64,000 nt of DNA from Mermis nigrescens. Its lineage: Eukaryota > Nematoda > Enoplea > Mermithida > Mermithidae. A model generated the notes under the pieces. The model was not told where the DNA came from, did no database searches, and saw only the letters and a list, made by a program, of their open reading frames with translations. The stretch is taken from the NCBI GenBank assembly GCA_036768485.1, contig JAVLUZ010000740.1, positions 124,001 to 188,000 of the forward strand, in the 5' to 3' direction. Both the position numbers and the translations under genes were made by a program. Below are positions 63,201 through 63,449 of the stretch, piece after piece. Position 1 is the stretch's first letter. Each line of letters starts with the position of its first letter.

Positions 63201-63449
63201 GATTCCAAGCACATTCGTCATTTTTGTACTCGGAGCATTTTTCTTTGCTAGTTACTATTCATACATGTGAAAGTCTTCTTTACAGCCACCGAATTGAAAC
63301 AGGTTGGCTCAGATTGTGGCCCGGGCGGCGGCAAACGCTTGGCTCGTTTCTTCCAGGGCTCGCCTAAAGCTTCGCTTTCGAGCATCGATCAGCCTATGAC
63401 GCCTCCGGCTGCGCAAGCGGCGCCCTTCAAACGCACGCGGCTTACGCCG
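7769..63449 (+). CDS. KCC: K+/Cl- cotransporter (KCC, SLC12A4-7 family), spliced, 19 exons, 3' end outside window
   Basis: Electroneutral symporter that moves K+ and Cl- together across the plasma membrane; animal KCCs lower cell chloride and reduce cell volume. This entry is the span; exons are listed separately. Joined length is 3396 nt or 1132 residues, all phases consistent. Order of domains: cytoplasmic N-terminus (about 1-145), 12 membrane helices (about 146-680) with a four-cysteine extracellular loop at about 336-400, then the cytoplasmic C-terminal domain. Diagnostic KCC stretches seen: [114 protein letters not shown] and [16 protein letters not shown]. Vertebrate KCCs continue for roughly 100 more residues, so one or more last exons are missing. 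KCC rather than NKCC/NCC is supported by the extracellular loop and the C-terminal motifs. Confidence 0.96.
8088..8320. mobile_element. family G-like element, partial
   Basis: Starts GATGCACGAGGTCAGG, the family G terminus, and ends in a GGGGGTAA...CTCACC block. The middle is shortened compared with 54032-54432. Confidence 0.5.
8490..8697. mobile_element. family C element, in intron 1
   Basis: About 205 bp running from CATGTAACGGCTCGAAAT to CCCTGTTACACGTATG, inverted ends about 15 bp. Confidence 0.75.
8977..9190. mobile_element. family C element next to exon 2 acceptor
   Basis: 214 bp from CATACATGTAACGGCTCG to CCCTGTTACATGTCTG. Perfect 8-bp target duplication GTTAAAAT at 8969-8976 and 9191-9198. 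Only 16 bp separate its end from exon 2. Confidence 0.92.
9207..9490 (+). CDS. KCC: KCC exon 2 (cytoplasmic N-terminal tail)
   Basis: Residues about 48-142, Gly/Ala/Ser-rich at first, then GLTLYEDD, which matches the LYLYEDDLALFEEE region that precedes helix 1 in vertebrate KCCs. Acceptor is GGTTAG|GTTCGG with almost no pyrimidine tract, because a family C transposon copy (8977-9190) inserted just upstream. Donor is ACTAAA|GTACGA, phase 0. Confidence 0.85.
9849..10055. mobile_element. family C element, in intron 2
   Basis: GCGGCTCGAAGTTTT...TCGCCTGTTACATGTG; same internal layout as the copy at 8977, with a decayed left end. Confidence 0.65.
10067..10245. mobile_element. family B element, in intron 2
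   Basis: About 180 bp, CAGGCGCGTAGCTGACC to GATACGTGCCTG. Family B is defined by ends CAGGCACGTA and internal AATAACGTTTAAAAAGTC. Confidence 0.8.
10360..10509 (+). CDS. KCC: KCC exon 3 (helix 1, start of helix 2)
   Basis: Exactly 50 codons, residues 143-192, phase 0 at both ends; acceptor CCATTTCAG, donor GTAAGT. Encodes [19 protein letters not shown], then [13 protein letters not shown], the substrate-lining first helix, aligning with the vertebrate [21 protein letters not shown]. Two positions usually Asn and Ile in the discontinuous part of this helix read His and Gln here. Confidence 0.97.
10570..11274. other. intron 3 sequence
   Basis: AT-rich, with TACATACATAAATATGTATG near 10740. No element or gene recognised. 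Confidence 0.5.
11275..11329 (+). CDS. KCC: KCC exon 4 (helix 2)
   Basis: 18 codons plus one base, residues 193-210, [18 protein letters not shown], matching [17 protein letters not shown] of vertebrate KCCs. Acceptor TTTTCAG, donor GAAA|GTAAGA, phase 1. The microexon-like size and position are consistent with the family. Confidence 0.96.
11370..11735. mobile_element. family K element
   Basis: Ends CAGGGGTGTACGCAGGG and CCTGCGTACGCCCATATG are inverted. About 365 bp, non-coding; a single copy in this window. Confidence 0.5.
11751..12124. mobile_element. family E relative, in intron 4
   Basis: Left end CAGGCCCGTATCCAGG exact; right end decayed (TTAAATATGACCCTG). The interior matches 39090-39425 rather than the 1.2-kb copies. 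TA-rich flanks on both sides. Confidence 0.65.
12246..12652. mobile_element. family F element, in intron 4
   Basis: About 405 bp from CATACATGATTTGGGGAG to CATACTGTGCATGTCTG. Shares GAATTCGCGATTTTTCGAA, GCTCTAGAAAGGTAAAGCAT and GTCAAAAACGTCGAAAAACG blocks with other F copies. Confidence 0.75.
12660..13520. other. intron 4 sequence, no gene recognised
   Basis: AT-rich. A 100-codon frame on the minus strand (13099-13401) has no recognisable domain. Confidence 0.45.
13528..14274. mobile_element. family A element, copy 1 (747 bp)
   Basis: Ends CACTCTTTATTTGTACGAG and CTCGTACAAAAAAACAGTG are inverted. Flanks GCTCTATG / GTTCTATA match at 6 of 8. Similar along its length to the copy at 21390-22110. 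Contains the GGCGCTTCGCGCC hairpin. Confidence 0.85.
14275..14640. mobile_element. family H relative
   Basis: Repeated CTCAGAAAACTAT, TTTTTGGACTCAAAAA and AAAAGGCTA phrases as in 41572-42013 and 57600-58020. Edges unclear. Confidence 0.5.
14733..14974. mobile_element. family D element, in intron 4
   Basis: About 242 bp, CATACCTGGGCGTGGGGG to GTGCCGCCCACCTATG. Flanks GTCATCAC / ATCATCGC match at 6 of 8. Confidence 0.8.
14980..15631. other. intron 4 sequence
   Basis: No repeat or gene recognised; AT-rich up to the exon 5 acceptor. Confidence 0.5.
15632..15762 (+). CDS. KCC: KCC exon 5 (helix 3)
   Basis: Residues 211-254. Begins [16 protein letters not shown] and continues [18 protein letters not shown], equal to GGSYFMISR...FYLGTTFAGAMYILG in vertebrates. 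The Tyr of MLYY corresponds to the helix 3 Tyr that contacts K+ in the KCC1 structure. Acceptor ATTGCAG, donor CTA|GTGAGC, phase 0. Confidence 0.97.
15763..16275. other. intron 5 sequence
   Basis: AT-rich, nothing recognised. Confidence 0.5.
16280..16452. mobile_element. family C-like element, degraded
   Basis: Contains GGCCATTTTTAGAGGGTGAATGACC-like and GGATACCCCC blocks of family C, with poor ends. Confidence 0.4.
16445..16838. mobile_element. family F element, reverse
   Basis: TACATGCAGAGCTTGAGAAT to CTCCTTACCATACATG. Reverse orientation of the F pattern, with the GGCGCGAAGCG motif near 16668. Confidence 0.6.
16835..17053. mobile_element. family C element, reverse
   Basis: CATACATGTAACAAGGG to GGGCCGTTATATACATG, about 220 bp, ending about 80 bp before exon 6. 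Confidence 0.75.
17135..17379 (+). CDS. KCC: KCC exon 6 (helices 4 and 5)
   Basis: Residues 255-335. Begins [10 protein letters not shown] (vertebrate TYIAPSAAIF), followed by [20 protein letters not shown] and [15 protein letters not shown], two hydrophobic helices aligning with helices 4 and 5. Acceptor CCATAG, donor CCCAT|GTAAAT, phase 2; the split codon becomes Met with the first base of exon 7. Confidence 0.95.
17624..17790. mobile_element. family B element, in intron 6
   Basis: CAGGCACGTATCTCTGG to CCAGCTACGTGCCTG, 167 bp. Flanks carry GGTCTGAAT / GGTCTGAT. Confidence 0.88.
17803..18215. mobile_element. family G element, reverse
   Basis: CATACATGCACAGGGGTGAG to GATTATTTGCGCATCTA, about 410 bp, starting 12 bp after a family B copy. 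Shares GGCCGGAGAGGTACTGTC-type and ATTACCACGAAAAAAC blocks with other G copies. Confidence 0.75.
18298..18630. mobile_element. family F element
   Basis: GTACATAATATGGAGGAGGG to GATGTTTTAATGCATGTG; same order of blocks as other F copies. Confidence 0.6.
18630..18895. mobile_element. family D element, reverse, diverged
   Basis: CACAGGTGGGCGGCATTG to CCACGCCCAAGTATGC; includes ATCCATTGGCATCGAAAA typical of family D. Confidence 0.65.
18900..19690. other. intron 6 sequence
   Basis: No gene or repeat family recognised. Confidence 0.5.
20275..20710. repeat. C-rich minisatellite
   Basis: About 25 irregular units built from ACAACTCGCCC and TCACACATCTCGCCCCC. The strand is almost free of G outside CG steps. 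Reverse frames give Gly-Glu-Leu-Trp repeats that are artefacts. Confidence 0.95.
21165..21310. repeat. G-rich minisatellite arm, inverted to 20275-20710
   Basis: Units such as GGGGCGAGTTGTGGTTGGGG are the complement of the array 450 bp upstream, so the two can pair. Confidence 0.9.
21390..22110. mobile_element. family A element, copy 2 (721 bp)
   Basis: Ends CACTGTTTTTTGTACGAAA and CTCGTACAAAAAAAACAATG. Flanks ATGGTACT / ATGATACT match 7 of 8. Two hairpin motifs inside (near 21510 and 21890). Confidence 0.9.
22334..22572 (+). CDS. KCC: KCC exon 7 (large extracellular loop)
   Basis: Residues about 336-415. The loop has four cysteines (in ICLMDG, ALCNK, YYCSS, LTCAE), the number conserved in KCC loops, and three N-glycosylation sequons (NGT, NKT, NAS). 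It then reads [20 protein letters not shown], aligning with EIPGIPGAAAGVLQENLWSAYL. Acceptor TTATCAG. The donor chosen, GAAA|GTTTTT (phase 1), is weak but keeps the frame with exon 8; a shorter form ending near LLSD would need a non-GT donor. Confidence 0.88.
22687..22935. mobile_element. family C element, in intron 7
   Basis: CATACGTGTAACGGCTCG to CCTGTTAGATGTATG. Flanks TTAATAGT / GTAGTAGT match 6 of 8. Confidence 0.8.
23060..23230. mobile_element. family B element with perfect 8-bp duplication
   Basis: CAGGCCCGTAGCTCTGG to CCAGCTACGTGCCTG, 171 bp. ACTGTCAT occurs at 23052-23059 and again at 23231-23238. Confidence 0.95.
23660..23886. mobile_element. family C element, in intron 7
   Basis: GCATGTATACTAACAGCTC to CCCTATCAATGTATG. 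Ends about 55 bp before exon 8. Confidence 0.7.
23943..24104 (+). CDS. KCC: KCC exon 8 (helix 6, ion-binding)
   Basis: Residues about 416-469. Contains [20 protein letters not shown] then [10 protein letters not shown], which is the KCC helix 6 signature ([21 protein letters not shown]). The Pro and Thr of FFPSVT and the following Gly-Ile correspond to K+ and Cl- contact positions in KCC structures and are retained. Acceptor TTTTTTGAAG (start AT-AAT); another AG nine bases further in is possible. Donor TCGG|GTAAGC, phase 1. Confidence 0.93.
24105..24419. repeat. AT-rich start of intron 8 with TA microsatellite
   Basis: TATTTTATATATTTT phrases then (TA)n around 24236-24275, interrupted once by CA. 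Confidence 0.8.
24428..25217. mobile_element. family F element, reverse, split by a family G insertion
   Basis: CAGACGCGCACAGCATGGG at left, AGGTCATGTATG at right. Flanks GTTGGCGC (24420-24427) and GTTGGCGT (25218-25225) match 7 of 8. The interior is interrupted at 24616-25017. Confidence 0.85.
24616..25017. mobile_element. family G element nested in family F
   Basis: CATAGATGCACAAGGTCAGG to CCCTATGTGCATGTATG, 402 bp. Flanks GCGCGAAG / GCGCGGTG match 6 of 8; both belong to the interrupted F copy. Confidence 0.85.
25322..25685. mobile_element. family G2 element, reverse
   Basis: ACACACATTCCCATAGGGG at left; a relative of 34300-34885 (CTCGAGTCACTGCCAGACG block). Confidence 0.5.
25685..25880. 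mobile_element. family D element, partial, reverse
   Basis: CATACGTGGGCGGCAAGAAC, then GGTGGTTTGGCAAGAAAACA; the right half is lost. Confidence 0.6.
25885..26459. other. intron 8 sequence
   Basis: AT-rich, nothing recognised. Confidence 0.45.
26460..26589 (+). CDS. KCC: KCC exon 9 (helix 7)
   Basis: 42 codons plus split bases, residues 470-512: [20 protein letters not shown], then [20 protein letters not shown] and LRDK. Aligns residue for residue with GDLRDAQKSIPVGTILAI...GVVLRDK. Acceptor AAATTTAG, donor GACAA|GTATTT, phase 2. Confidence 0.97.
26740..26989. mobile_element. family D element, in intron 9
   Basis: CATACCTGGGCGTGAAGAG to GGTGCCGCCCACCTATG, 250 bp. Flanks ATGTGCAC / ATGTGCAG match 7 of 8. 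Confidence 0.92.
27042..28213. mobile_element. family E element, copy 2 (1172 bp)
   Basis: CAGGCCCGTATCCAGG to CCTGGATACGGGCCTG. Perfect duplication TGTATGTA at 27034-27041 and 28214-28221. It differs from copy 1 by only scattered bases and has the same internal tandem unit. Confidence 0.95.
28268..28629. mobile_element. family F element, in intron 9
   Basis: CATACATGATCTGGGGGTT to CCCTATGTTGTACATTT, with typical F blocks. Confidence 0.7.
28656..29016. mobile_element. family E relative
   Basis: CAGGGCCATATTTTGGGG at left, CGAATCCTGGATACGGGTC at right. Flanking CATAC repeats on both sides. Confidence 0.55.
29048..29265. mobile_element. family C element, reverse
   Basis: CATACATCTAATGGGGTATG to GAGCTTTTACGTGCATG, about 218 bp. 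Confidence 0.75.
29270..29838. other. intron 9 sequence
   Basis: No gene or repeat family recognised. Confidence 0.5.
29841..29997. mobile_element. family B element, reverse
   Basis: CAGGCACGTAGCTGGCC to GTGATACGTGTCTG, 157 bp. Flanks GTCCGTTA / GCCCTTTA match 6 of 8. Confidence 0.88.
30060..30178 (+). CDS. KCC: KCC exon 10 (helix 8)
   Basis: 39 codons, residues 513-552: [20 protein letters not shown] then [19 protein letters not shown]. Matches the KCC stretch [20 protein letters not shown]. Acceptor ATTTTAG, donor TGTGTA|GTAAGC, phase 1. The frame stays open past the donor into a GGATCC-rich repeat, which is not coding. Confidence 0.97.
30280..30450. repeat. GGATCC-rich minisatellite
   Basis: About ten CCGGATCCGG/CCGAATCC units separated by GTATT or GAAAGTTTGAATTTT. 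Related units reappear at 31893-31940 and, as AGATCCAGATCC, at 62096-62270. It extends the exon 10 frame artificially. Confidence 0.9.
30549..30760 (-). pseudogene. hAT transposase C-terminal fragment
   Basis: On the minus strand an open stretch of 70 codons ends at a stop at 30549-30551. It contains [32 protein letters not shown] and KYNWPEVNF. The pattern A-x-S/T...FS..G....R..L....V..L is that of the C-terminal dimerisation segment of hAT transposases. A stop lies just upstream, so this is a remnant. It sits beside the GGATCC repeat, which may be a subterminal repeat of the same element. Confidence 0.55.
30830..31790. mobile_element. family A2 element, split by family B
   Basis: Left part GTACATGTACAAATATATTT...GTAAAAATGTCTTAAATTTT. 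Right part begins after a (TA)12 tract at 31522-31546 and ends CTTCTACAAAAAACACTT near 31786. A family B copy lies at 30975-31146. Confidence 0.55.
30975..31146. mobile_element. family B element
   Basis: CAGGCACGTATCTCTGG to CCAGCTACGTGCCTG, 172 bp. Flanks TTAATAAT / TTTATAAT match 7 of 8. Confidence 0.92.
31945..32390. mobile_element. family C-like element with a nested family D copy
   Basis: GGGGGATTACCCCACTAAAT and GGGATGGGGCGATCC blocks of C surround a D copy at about 31999-32264 (CATGGGCGTGGGGGTTTG to GTGCCGCTCACCTATG). Confidence 0.55.
32654..32828. mobile_element. family B element, reverse
   Basis: CGGGCACATAGCTGGCC to GAGATACGTGCCTG, 175 bp. Flanks CTAAAAGT / TTGAAAGT match 6 of 8. 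Confidence 0.85.
32925..33110. mobile_element. family C element, degraded
   Basis: ACGACGGCTCGGAATTTTG, GGCCATTTTTAAAAGAGGG and GGGATCACCATCTCCC blocks; the right end is lost. Confidence 0.5.
33119..33485. mobile_element. family F element, reverse
   Basis: CATGCACAGCATGGGAATTC to GAGATCATATATG, with the F internal order reversed. Confidence 0.65.
33747..33871 (+). CDS. KCC: KCC exon 11 (intracellular segment, start of helix 9)
   Basis: 41 codons, residues 553-594: [20 protein letters not shown], the near-invariant KCC segment, then [20 protein letters not shown]. Acceptor is TTGAG|GC with a weak pyrimidine tract; donor GAG|GTACGT, phase 0. The GC-rich sequence contrasts with the AT-rich introns on both sides. 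Confidence 0.96.
33872..34300. other. start of intron 11
   Basis: AT-rich, nothing recognised. Confidence 0.5.
34300..34885. mobile_element. family G2 element
   Basis: Right part matches 25322-25685 reversed (GTCTGACAGTGATTCAAGTC, GGGTAGTACCCTCCTCACC). Left edge uncertain. Confidence 0.45.
35091..35255. mobile_element. family B element, reverse
   Basis: CAGGCACGTTGCTGGCC to GAGCTACGCGCCTG, 165 bp. Flanks ACCAGAAT / ACCAGAAC match 7 of 8. Confidence 0.92.
35606..35767. mobile_element. family B element with perfect 8-bp duplication
   Basis: CGGCACGTACAAATCTC to CCAGTTACGTGCCTG, 162 bp. TGGATTTG at 35598-35605 and 35768-35775. Confidence 0.92.
36040..36180. mobile_element. family I element
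   Basis: CCCCCGCAGATTACTGTAG and CCCCAGAATTCTATTTTTAG as in 59181-59322; ends GCTGCCCATGTATG about 50 bp before exon 12. Confidence 0.55.
36232..36500 (+). CDS. KCC: KCC exon 12 (helices 9-12)
   Basis: Residues 595-683, largest exon of the membrane part. Begins [20 protein letters not shown], then [20 protein letters not shown] and [20 protein letters not shown], ending YKYVEYKG. The Tyr of LMCY corresponds to a helix 10 Cl- contact in KCC structures. Acceptor TTTTCTAG, donor AAGGG|GTGAGC, phase 2. A family B element starts 30 bp into the following intron. Confidence 0.97.
36530..36697. mobile_element. family B element, 30 bp after exon 12
   Basis: CAGGCACGTGTCTCTGG to CCAGCTACGTGCCTG, 168 bp. 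Confidence 0.9.
36970..37335. mobile_element. family A2 element, in intron 12
   Basis: GTATTCGGCCAAGATTTTTC, GACCGTCTTTGTACATG and AAAATACACTACGAAG blocks in the order of 540-954. Confidence 0.65.
37358..37764. mobile_element. family F element, in intron 12
   Basis: CATACGTGTTCTTGGGGGG to TGCTTTACATGTATG, 407 bp. Flanks CTCAGCGC / GTCAGCGC match 7 of 8. Confidence 0.9.
37770..39085. other. intron 12 sequence, no gene recognised
   Basis: AT-rich. A 57-codon frame after CCCAG at 38377 is hydrophobic but unmatched (see findings). A CATA repeat lies at 38672-38692. Confidence 0.45.
39090..39425. mobile_element. family E relative, degraded
   Basis: Matches 11751-12124: GATCATAAAATTCGAAG, ATCGCGCTTGGGC, CGTGCATTATTTTACC, ending CTTAAATACGGTCCTG. 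Confidence 0.5.
39430..40075. other. intron 12 sequence
   Basis: Holds the longest stop-free AT-rich frame (39568-40080, Phe/Tyr/Leu-rich). No domain or splice context; treated as non-coding. Confidence 0.45.
40077..40583. mobile_element. family L foldback element
   Basis: CATAGATGCATAGTATGG to GGCCATGCTGTGCATTTATG. The two halves are inverted copies around 40335: CCATTTTTTCTTTCTGG faces CGGAATGGAAAAATGG. A partial relative lies at 5355-5460. Confidence 0.65.
41120..41320 (+). pseudogene. hAT-like transposase C-terminal fragment
   Basis: Frame ends at the stop at 41318-41320. [20 protein letters not shown] then [18 protein letters not shown] resembles the LxxLSIExE...xxxIxxFAxxKAR end of ZMYM/hAT-type transposases. 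The upstream part is not readable, so it is a remnant. Confidence 0.4.
41572..42013. mobile_element. family H element with perfect 8-bp duplication
   Basis: CATAGGTGTGCAAGG to CAGTTCCCATGTATG, 442 bp. GTACGAAT at 41564-41571 and 42014-42021. Internally made of short TAGC/TCCAAAAAAGGC phrases. Confidence 0.93.
42157..42395. mobile_element. family D element, reverse
   Basis: CATGTTGGGCGGCACC to CATGCCCAGGTATG, 239 bp. Flanks GTTATGAT / GTTATGAC match 7 of 8. Confidence 0.92.
42400..42896. other. end of intron 12
   Basis: AT-rich with TAATTATTATTATA phrases near 42710-42775; nothing else seen. Confidence 0.5.
42897..43004 (+). CDS. KCC: KCC exon 13 (start of C-terminal domain)
   Basis: 35 codons, residues 684-719: [20 protein letters not shown] then [15 protein letters not shown]. 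Matches [22 protein letters not shown]...TKNWRPQ. The frame is too short to be found by length and was recognised by homology. Acceptor GATTCAAG, donor TGGCG|GTAATT, phase 2, giving the Arg of NWRPQ with exon 14. Confidence 0.97.
43285..43692. mobile_element. family F element, in intron 13
   Basis: GGGGGTTTGGGGCATTTCAC at left; CCATGCTGTGCACGTATATG at right; F block order intact. Confidence 0.7.
44035..44728. mobile_element. family E relative, diverged
   Basis: CAAGTCCGTATCCAGATG at left and GGATACGGGGCTG at right; the interior follows the right half of the 1.2-kb copies. TATG-rich flanks. Confidence 0.6.
44732..44960. mobile_element. family C element, reverse
   Basis: CATACATGTAACAGGGG to AACCCTTACATGTACG, starting right after the family E relative. 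Confidence 0.8.
45338..45512. repeat. 42-bp tandem repeat, 4 copies
   Basis: Unit AAATGCCTTCAAAAACTACC followed by AAAATGGTAGTAAAACTACACC. Copies are nearly identical. Each holds the palindrome ACTACC...GGTAGT. The 158-codon frame across it is a repeat artefact. Confidence 0.95.
45520..46025. other. intron 13 sequence
   Basis: Scattered E-like phrases (ACGGTGAAGAAAAATTTCAG) near 45620; no gene recognised. Confidence 0.4.
46029..46431. mobile_element. family G element, reverse
   Basis: CATGCATGCACATAGGTGG to GACCTTGTGCACCTACG, 403 bp. Flanks CTAGAAAA / CTAGAAGC match 6 of 8. Confidence 0.85.
46599..46840. repeat. 24-bp AT-rich tandem repeat, about 10 copies
   Basis: Unit ATTTGAATTCAAATTTAAAT plus TTTC with point changes. 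Ends about 26 bp before the exon 14 acceptor. Gives an Asn-Leu-Asn-Phe-His repeat frame that is not a gene. Confidence 0.95.
46866..47040 (+). CDS. KCC: KCC exon 14 (C-terminal domain)
   Basis: 58 codons, residues 720-778: [20 protein letters not shown], then [20 protein letters not shown], ending ERAERIEN. Matches the KCC QLLVLLKLDED...FASQLKAGKGLTIV. Acceptor is ACATTGAAG, about 26 bp after a 24-bp tandem repeat. Donor AAC|GTAATG, phase 0; a family F element begins 14 bp after the exon end. Confidence 0.95.
47055..47457. mobile_element. family F element next to exon 14 donor
   Basis: CACACAGGAGCTACATATGG to CATGCTGTGCATGTATG, 403 bp. Perfect duplication CTCAGCAC at 47047-47054 and 47458-47465. 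Confidence 0.93.
47470..48000. other. intron 14 sequence
   Basis: No gene or repeat family recognised. Confidence 0.5.
48011..48268. mobile_element. family D element with perfect 8-bp duplication
   Basis: CATAGGTGGGCGGCACC to CACGCCCAGGTGTG, 258 bp. CTGGCTAG at 48003-48010 and 48269-48276. Confidence 0.95.
48280..49180. other. intron 14 sequence
   Basis: AT-rich, no gene or repeat family recognised. Confidence 0.5.
49185..49390. repeat. inverted repeat enclosing two octamer near-palindromes
   Basis: AAACAGCAGTTTTTCGGG...TTCTAATCATCACGAGCAT on the left is inverted at 49345-49390 (GCTCATGATGATTAGAA, AGTGCTGTTT). Between them lie the two 23-bp units described in findings. Confidence 0.85.
49397..49525. 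repeat. foldback (hairpin) element
   Basis: Arms ATTGGTGTCAGGGGATGAT and ATCATCCCCTGGCACCAAT, continuing through AGCCTAAGCC/GGCTTA and GATGGGGC/GCCCCATC to a TTCGCTCGC repeat loop. Arms about 50 bp. Confidence 0.92.
49649..51229. mobile_element. inverted-repeat element with internal tandem repeats
   Basis: Left arm 49649-49757 and right arm 51112-51229 are imperfect inverted copies sharing CCGGAACGTTC, AGCTGC, GAAATATGA and CAGCGAA...GCGAT. Inside, 50370-51050 holds 3-4 degenerate tandem units. No transposase found. Confidence 0.7.
50370..51050. repeat. degenerate tandem repeat, units about 110-190 bp
   Basis: Each unit carries TTCTACAGTATAATGAGTTA, AAACACATCCGCATGTC, TAGTCTGTTTCATTGTACTT and ATTTACCCGCAC. 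Partial deletions make the units unequal. Confidence 0.9.
51489..51560 (+). tRNA. tRNA-Lys(CTT): tRNA-Lys (anticodon CTT)
   Basis: A full cloverleaf: acceptor GCCCGGC pairing with GTCGGGC (one G-T pair), D arm TAGCTCAGTCGGTAGAGC, anticodon stem TGGGA/TCCCA around loop CTCTTAA with CTT at 51522-51524, and T arm with GGGTTCGAGCCCC. Box A and box B promoters are intact and TTTTT follows at about 51565. No intron. It lies in KCC intron 14 on the same strand. The base after the acceptor stem is T, where metazoan tRNA-Lys genes normally encode G. Confidence 0.97.
51950..52151 (+). CDS. KCC: KCC exon 15 (C-terminal domain)
   Basis: 67 codons plus one base, residues 779-845: [20 protein letters not shown], then [20 protein letters not shown] and YRWKQ. 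Matches KVKGFCQVVVA...[25 protein letters not shown]. Acceptor TTTTTAAG, donor TTTTTAG|GTAAAT, phase 1. Confidence 0.95.
52160..52660. other. start of intron 15
   Basis: No gene or repeat family recognised. Confidence 0.5.
52673..52824. mobile_element. family I element with perfect 8-bp duplication
   Basis: CACACGTAGGCGTGGG to GCTGCCCATGTATA, 152 bp. GTGTCGAC at 52665-52672 and 52825-52832. Confidence 0.93.
52929..53147. mobile_element. family D element, reverse
   Basis: CATGGGTGGGCGGCATC to CACGCCCAGGTATA. Flanks CCCCCAAG / CCCTTAAG match 6 of 8. Confidence 0.8.
53530..53748. mobile_element. family C element, reverse
   Basis: TTTTACGGGGGTTTGGGC at left; TTTCGAGCCGTTGCATGTATG-type right end. 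Confidence 0.65.
54032..54432. mobile_element. family G element upstream of exon 16
   Basis: CATAGATGCACAAAGTCGG to CCCTGTAAGCATGTATG, 401 bp. Flanks ATGGAAGC / GTGGAAGC match 7 of 8. Its end is 33 bp before exon 16. Confidence 0.92.
54466..54719 (+). CDS. KCC: KCC exon 16 (C-terminal domain)
   Basis: 84 codons, residues 846-930. Begins [18 protein letters not shown], then [20 protein letters not shown] and [18 protein letters not shown]. Matches HIDVWWIVHDGGMLMLLPF and VAQMDDNSIQMKKDL. The start is set by the acceptor AAATTTAG|AC: only this site restores the frame from exon 15 (GAC, Asp) and aligns with FIDTVRCTTAAHLALLVPK. Donor TGG|GTAACA, phase 0. Confidence 0.96.
54750..55500. other. 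intron 16 sequence
   Basis: No gene or repeat family recognised. Confidence 0.5.
55504..55672. mobile_element. family B element
   Basis: CAGGCACGTATATCTCGG to CCAGCTACGTGCATG, 169 bp. Flanks GAAACAAG / GAAAAAAG match 7 of 8. Confidence 0.92.
55680..56615. other. intron 16 sequence
   Basis: No gene or repeat family recognised. Confidence 0.5.
56620..56845. mobile_element. family C element, reverse
   Basis: GTCTCGTCCCCATCTCCCCC near left; AACTTTGAGCCGTTACTTG at right. Directly joined to a family D copy. Confidence 0.6.
56846..57106. mobile_element. family D element upstream of exon 17
   Basis: CACACCCGGGCGTGGGGG to GATGCCGCCCACCTATG, 261 bp; 34 bp before exon 17. Confidence 0.8.
57141..57293 (+). 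CDS. KCC: KCC exon 17 (C-terminal domain)
   Basis: 51 codons, residues 931-981: [20 protein letters not shown], then [20 protein letters not shown]. Matches [35 protein letters not shown]. Acceptor AAAATAG, donor CACGAG|GTACAT, phase 0. Confidence 0.96.
57600..58020. mobile_element. family H element
   Basis: Repeated CTATATAGCCTTTTTGG and CTGAGCCCAAA phrases as in 41572-42013. Left end near GTGCGCAAGGTCAAAATG. Confidence 0.65.
58023..58405. mobile_element. family G element, in intron 17
   Basis: GGTGCACAAGGTCAGGGTCG to CCCCTATGTGCATGTGTG; full G block order, adjoining the family H copy. Confidence 0.8.
58410..59175. other. intron 17 sequence
   Basis: AT-rich, no gene or repeat family recognised. 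Confidence 0.5.
59181..59322. mobile_element. family I element
   Basis: CATACATGGGCAGCACCC to GCGCCCATGTGTG, 142 bp. Flanks CTTACTAC / CCTGCTAC match 6 of 8. Confidence 0.8.
59462..59634. mobile_element. family B element
   Basis: CAGGCACGTATCTCCGG to CCAGCTACGTGCCTG, 173 bp. Confidence 0.88.
59640..60518. other. end of intron 17
   Basis: 59930-60025 resembles the right part of family E. 60035-60130 is a GC-rich patch (GCGCGC, GCGGCCGC) open on both strands; I recognise no product. Confidence 0.4.
60519..60807 (+). CDS. KCC: KCC exon 18 (low-complexity regulatory C-terminus)
   Basis: Residues 982-1077. Starts [14 protein letters not shown], which fits AQLVKDRHSALRL of vertebrate KCCs, then becomes an Ala/Ser/Thr/Pro-rich stretch with [17 protein letters not shown] and ATTTPVDE. 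The DNA is rich in CG and ACG/GCG codons, unlike the rest of the window, so other frames are also open. Acceptor TTCCCTCAG, donor GACGAAA|GTACGC, phase 1. The C-terminal half has no clear counterpart in vertebrate KCCs. Confidence 0.85.
60840..61205. repeat. AT-rich simple sequence
   Basis: TAATAAATATTAGTAATAAT phrases at 61000-61100 and AAAAATGTAT runs; nothing else seen. Confidence 0.7.
61213..61576. mobile_element. family F element, in intron 18
   Basis: CATACATGATCTTGGGGG to TTTTCATGTTGCGTTTGTC with F blocks in order. Confidence 0.7.
61580..62090. other. intron 18 sequence
   Basis: Contains GGTAGCGCGTTAGCGCATATG at 61653-61674; otherwise nothing recognised. Confidence 0.45.
62096..62270. 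repeat. AGATCC minisatellite
   Basis: Repeated CCAGATCCAGATCCAGAT with ACCAGATCAG variants, preceded by TAGTGATGTAAAAGATCC. Related to the GGATCC array at 30280-30450. Confidence 0.9.
62700..62965. mobile_element. family A2 element, left part
   Basis: GTATTCGGCAAAGATTTTTC, GACCGTCTTTGTACATGTAC and TTCTATATATCTTTATAATG; the last shows the unexpanded TATATA site. Confidence 0.65.
62966..63202. mobile_element. family E relative, right part
   Basis: GAGAAACGCTCAAAAATTCC, CTTTCGAGACATATGAC, then ATCCTAGTTACGTCCCTG as the decayed right end; 84 bp before exon 19. Confidence 0.55.
63286..63449 (+). CDS. KCC: KCC exon 19 (regulatory C-terminus, continues outside window)
   Basis: 54 codons, residues 1078-1132: [20 protein letters not shown], then [20 protein letters not shown] and FKRTRLTP. 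Acceptor CTTCTTTACAG and donor CCG|GTAATT, phase 0; the split codon with exon 18 is ACC (Thr). Several proline-directed Ser/Thr sites are visible. I cannot align it to vertebrate KCC, so the assignment rests on phase, splice sites, strand and composition. Confidence 0.75.
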
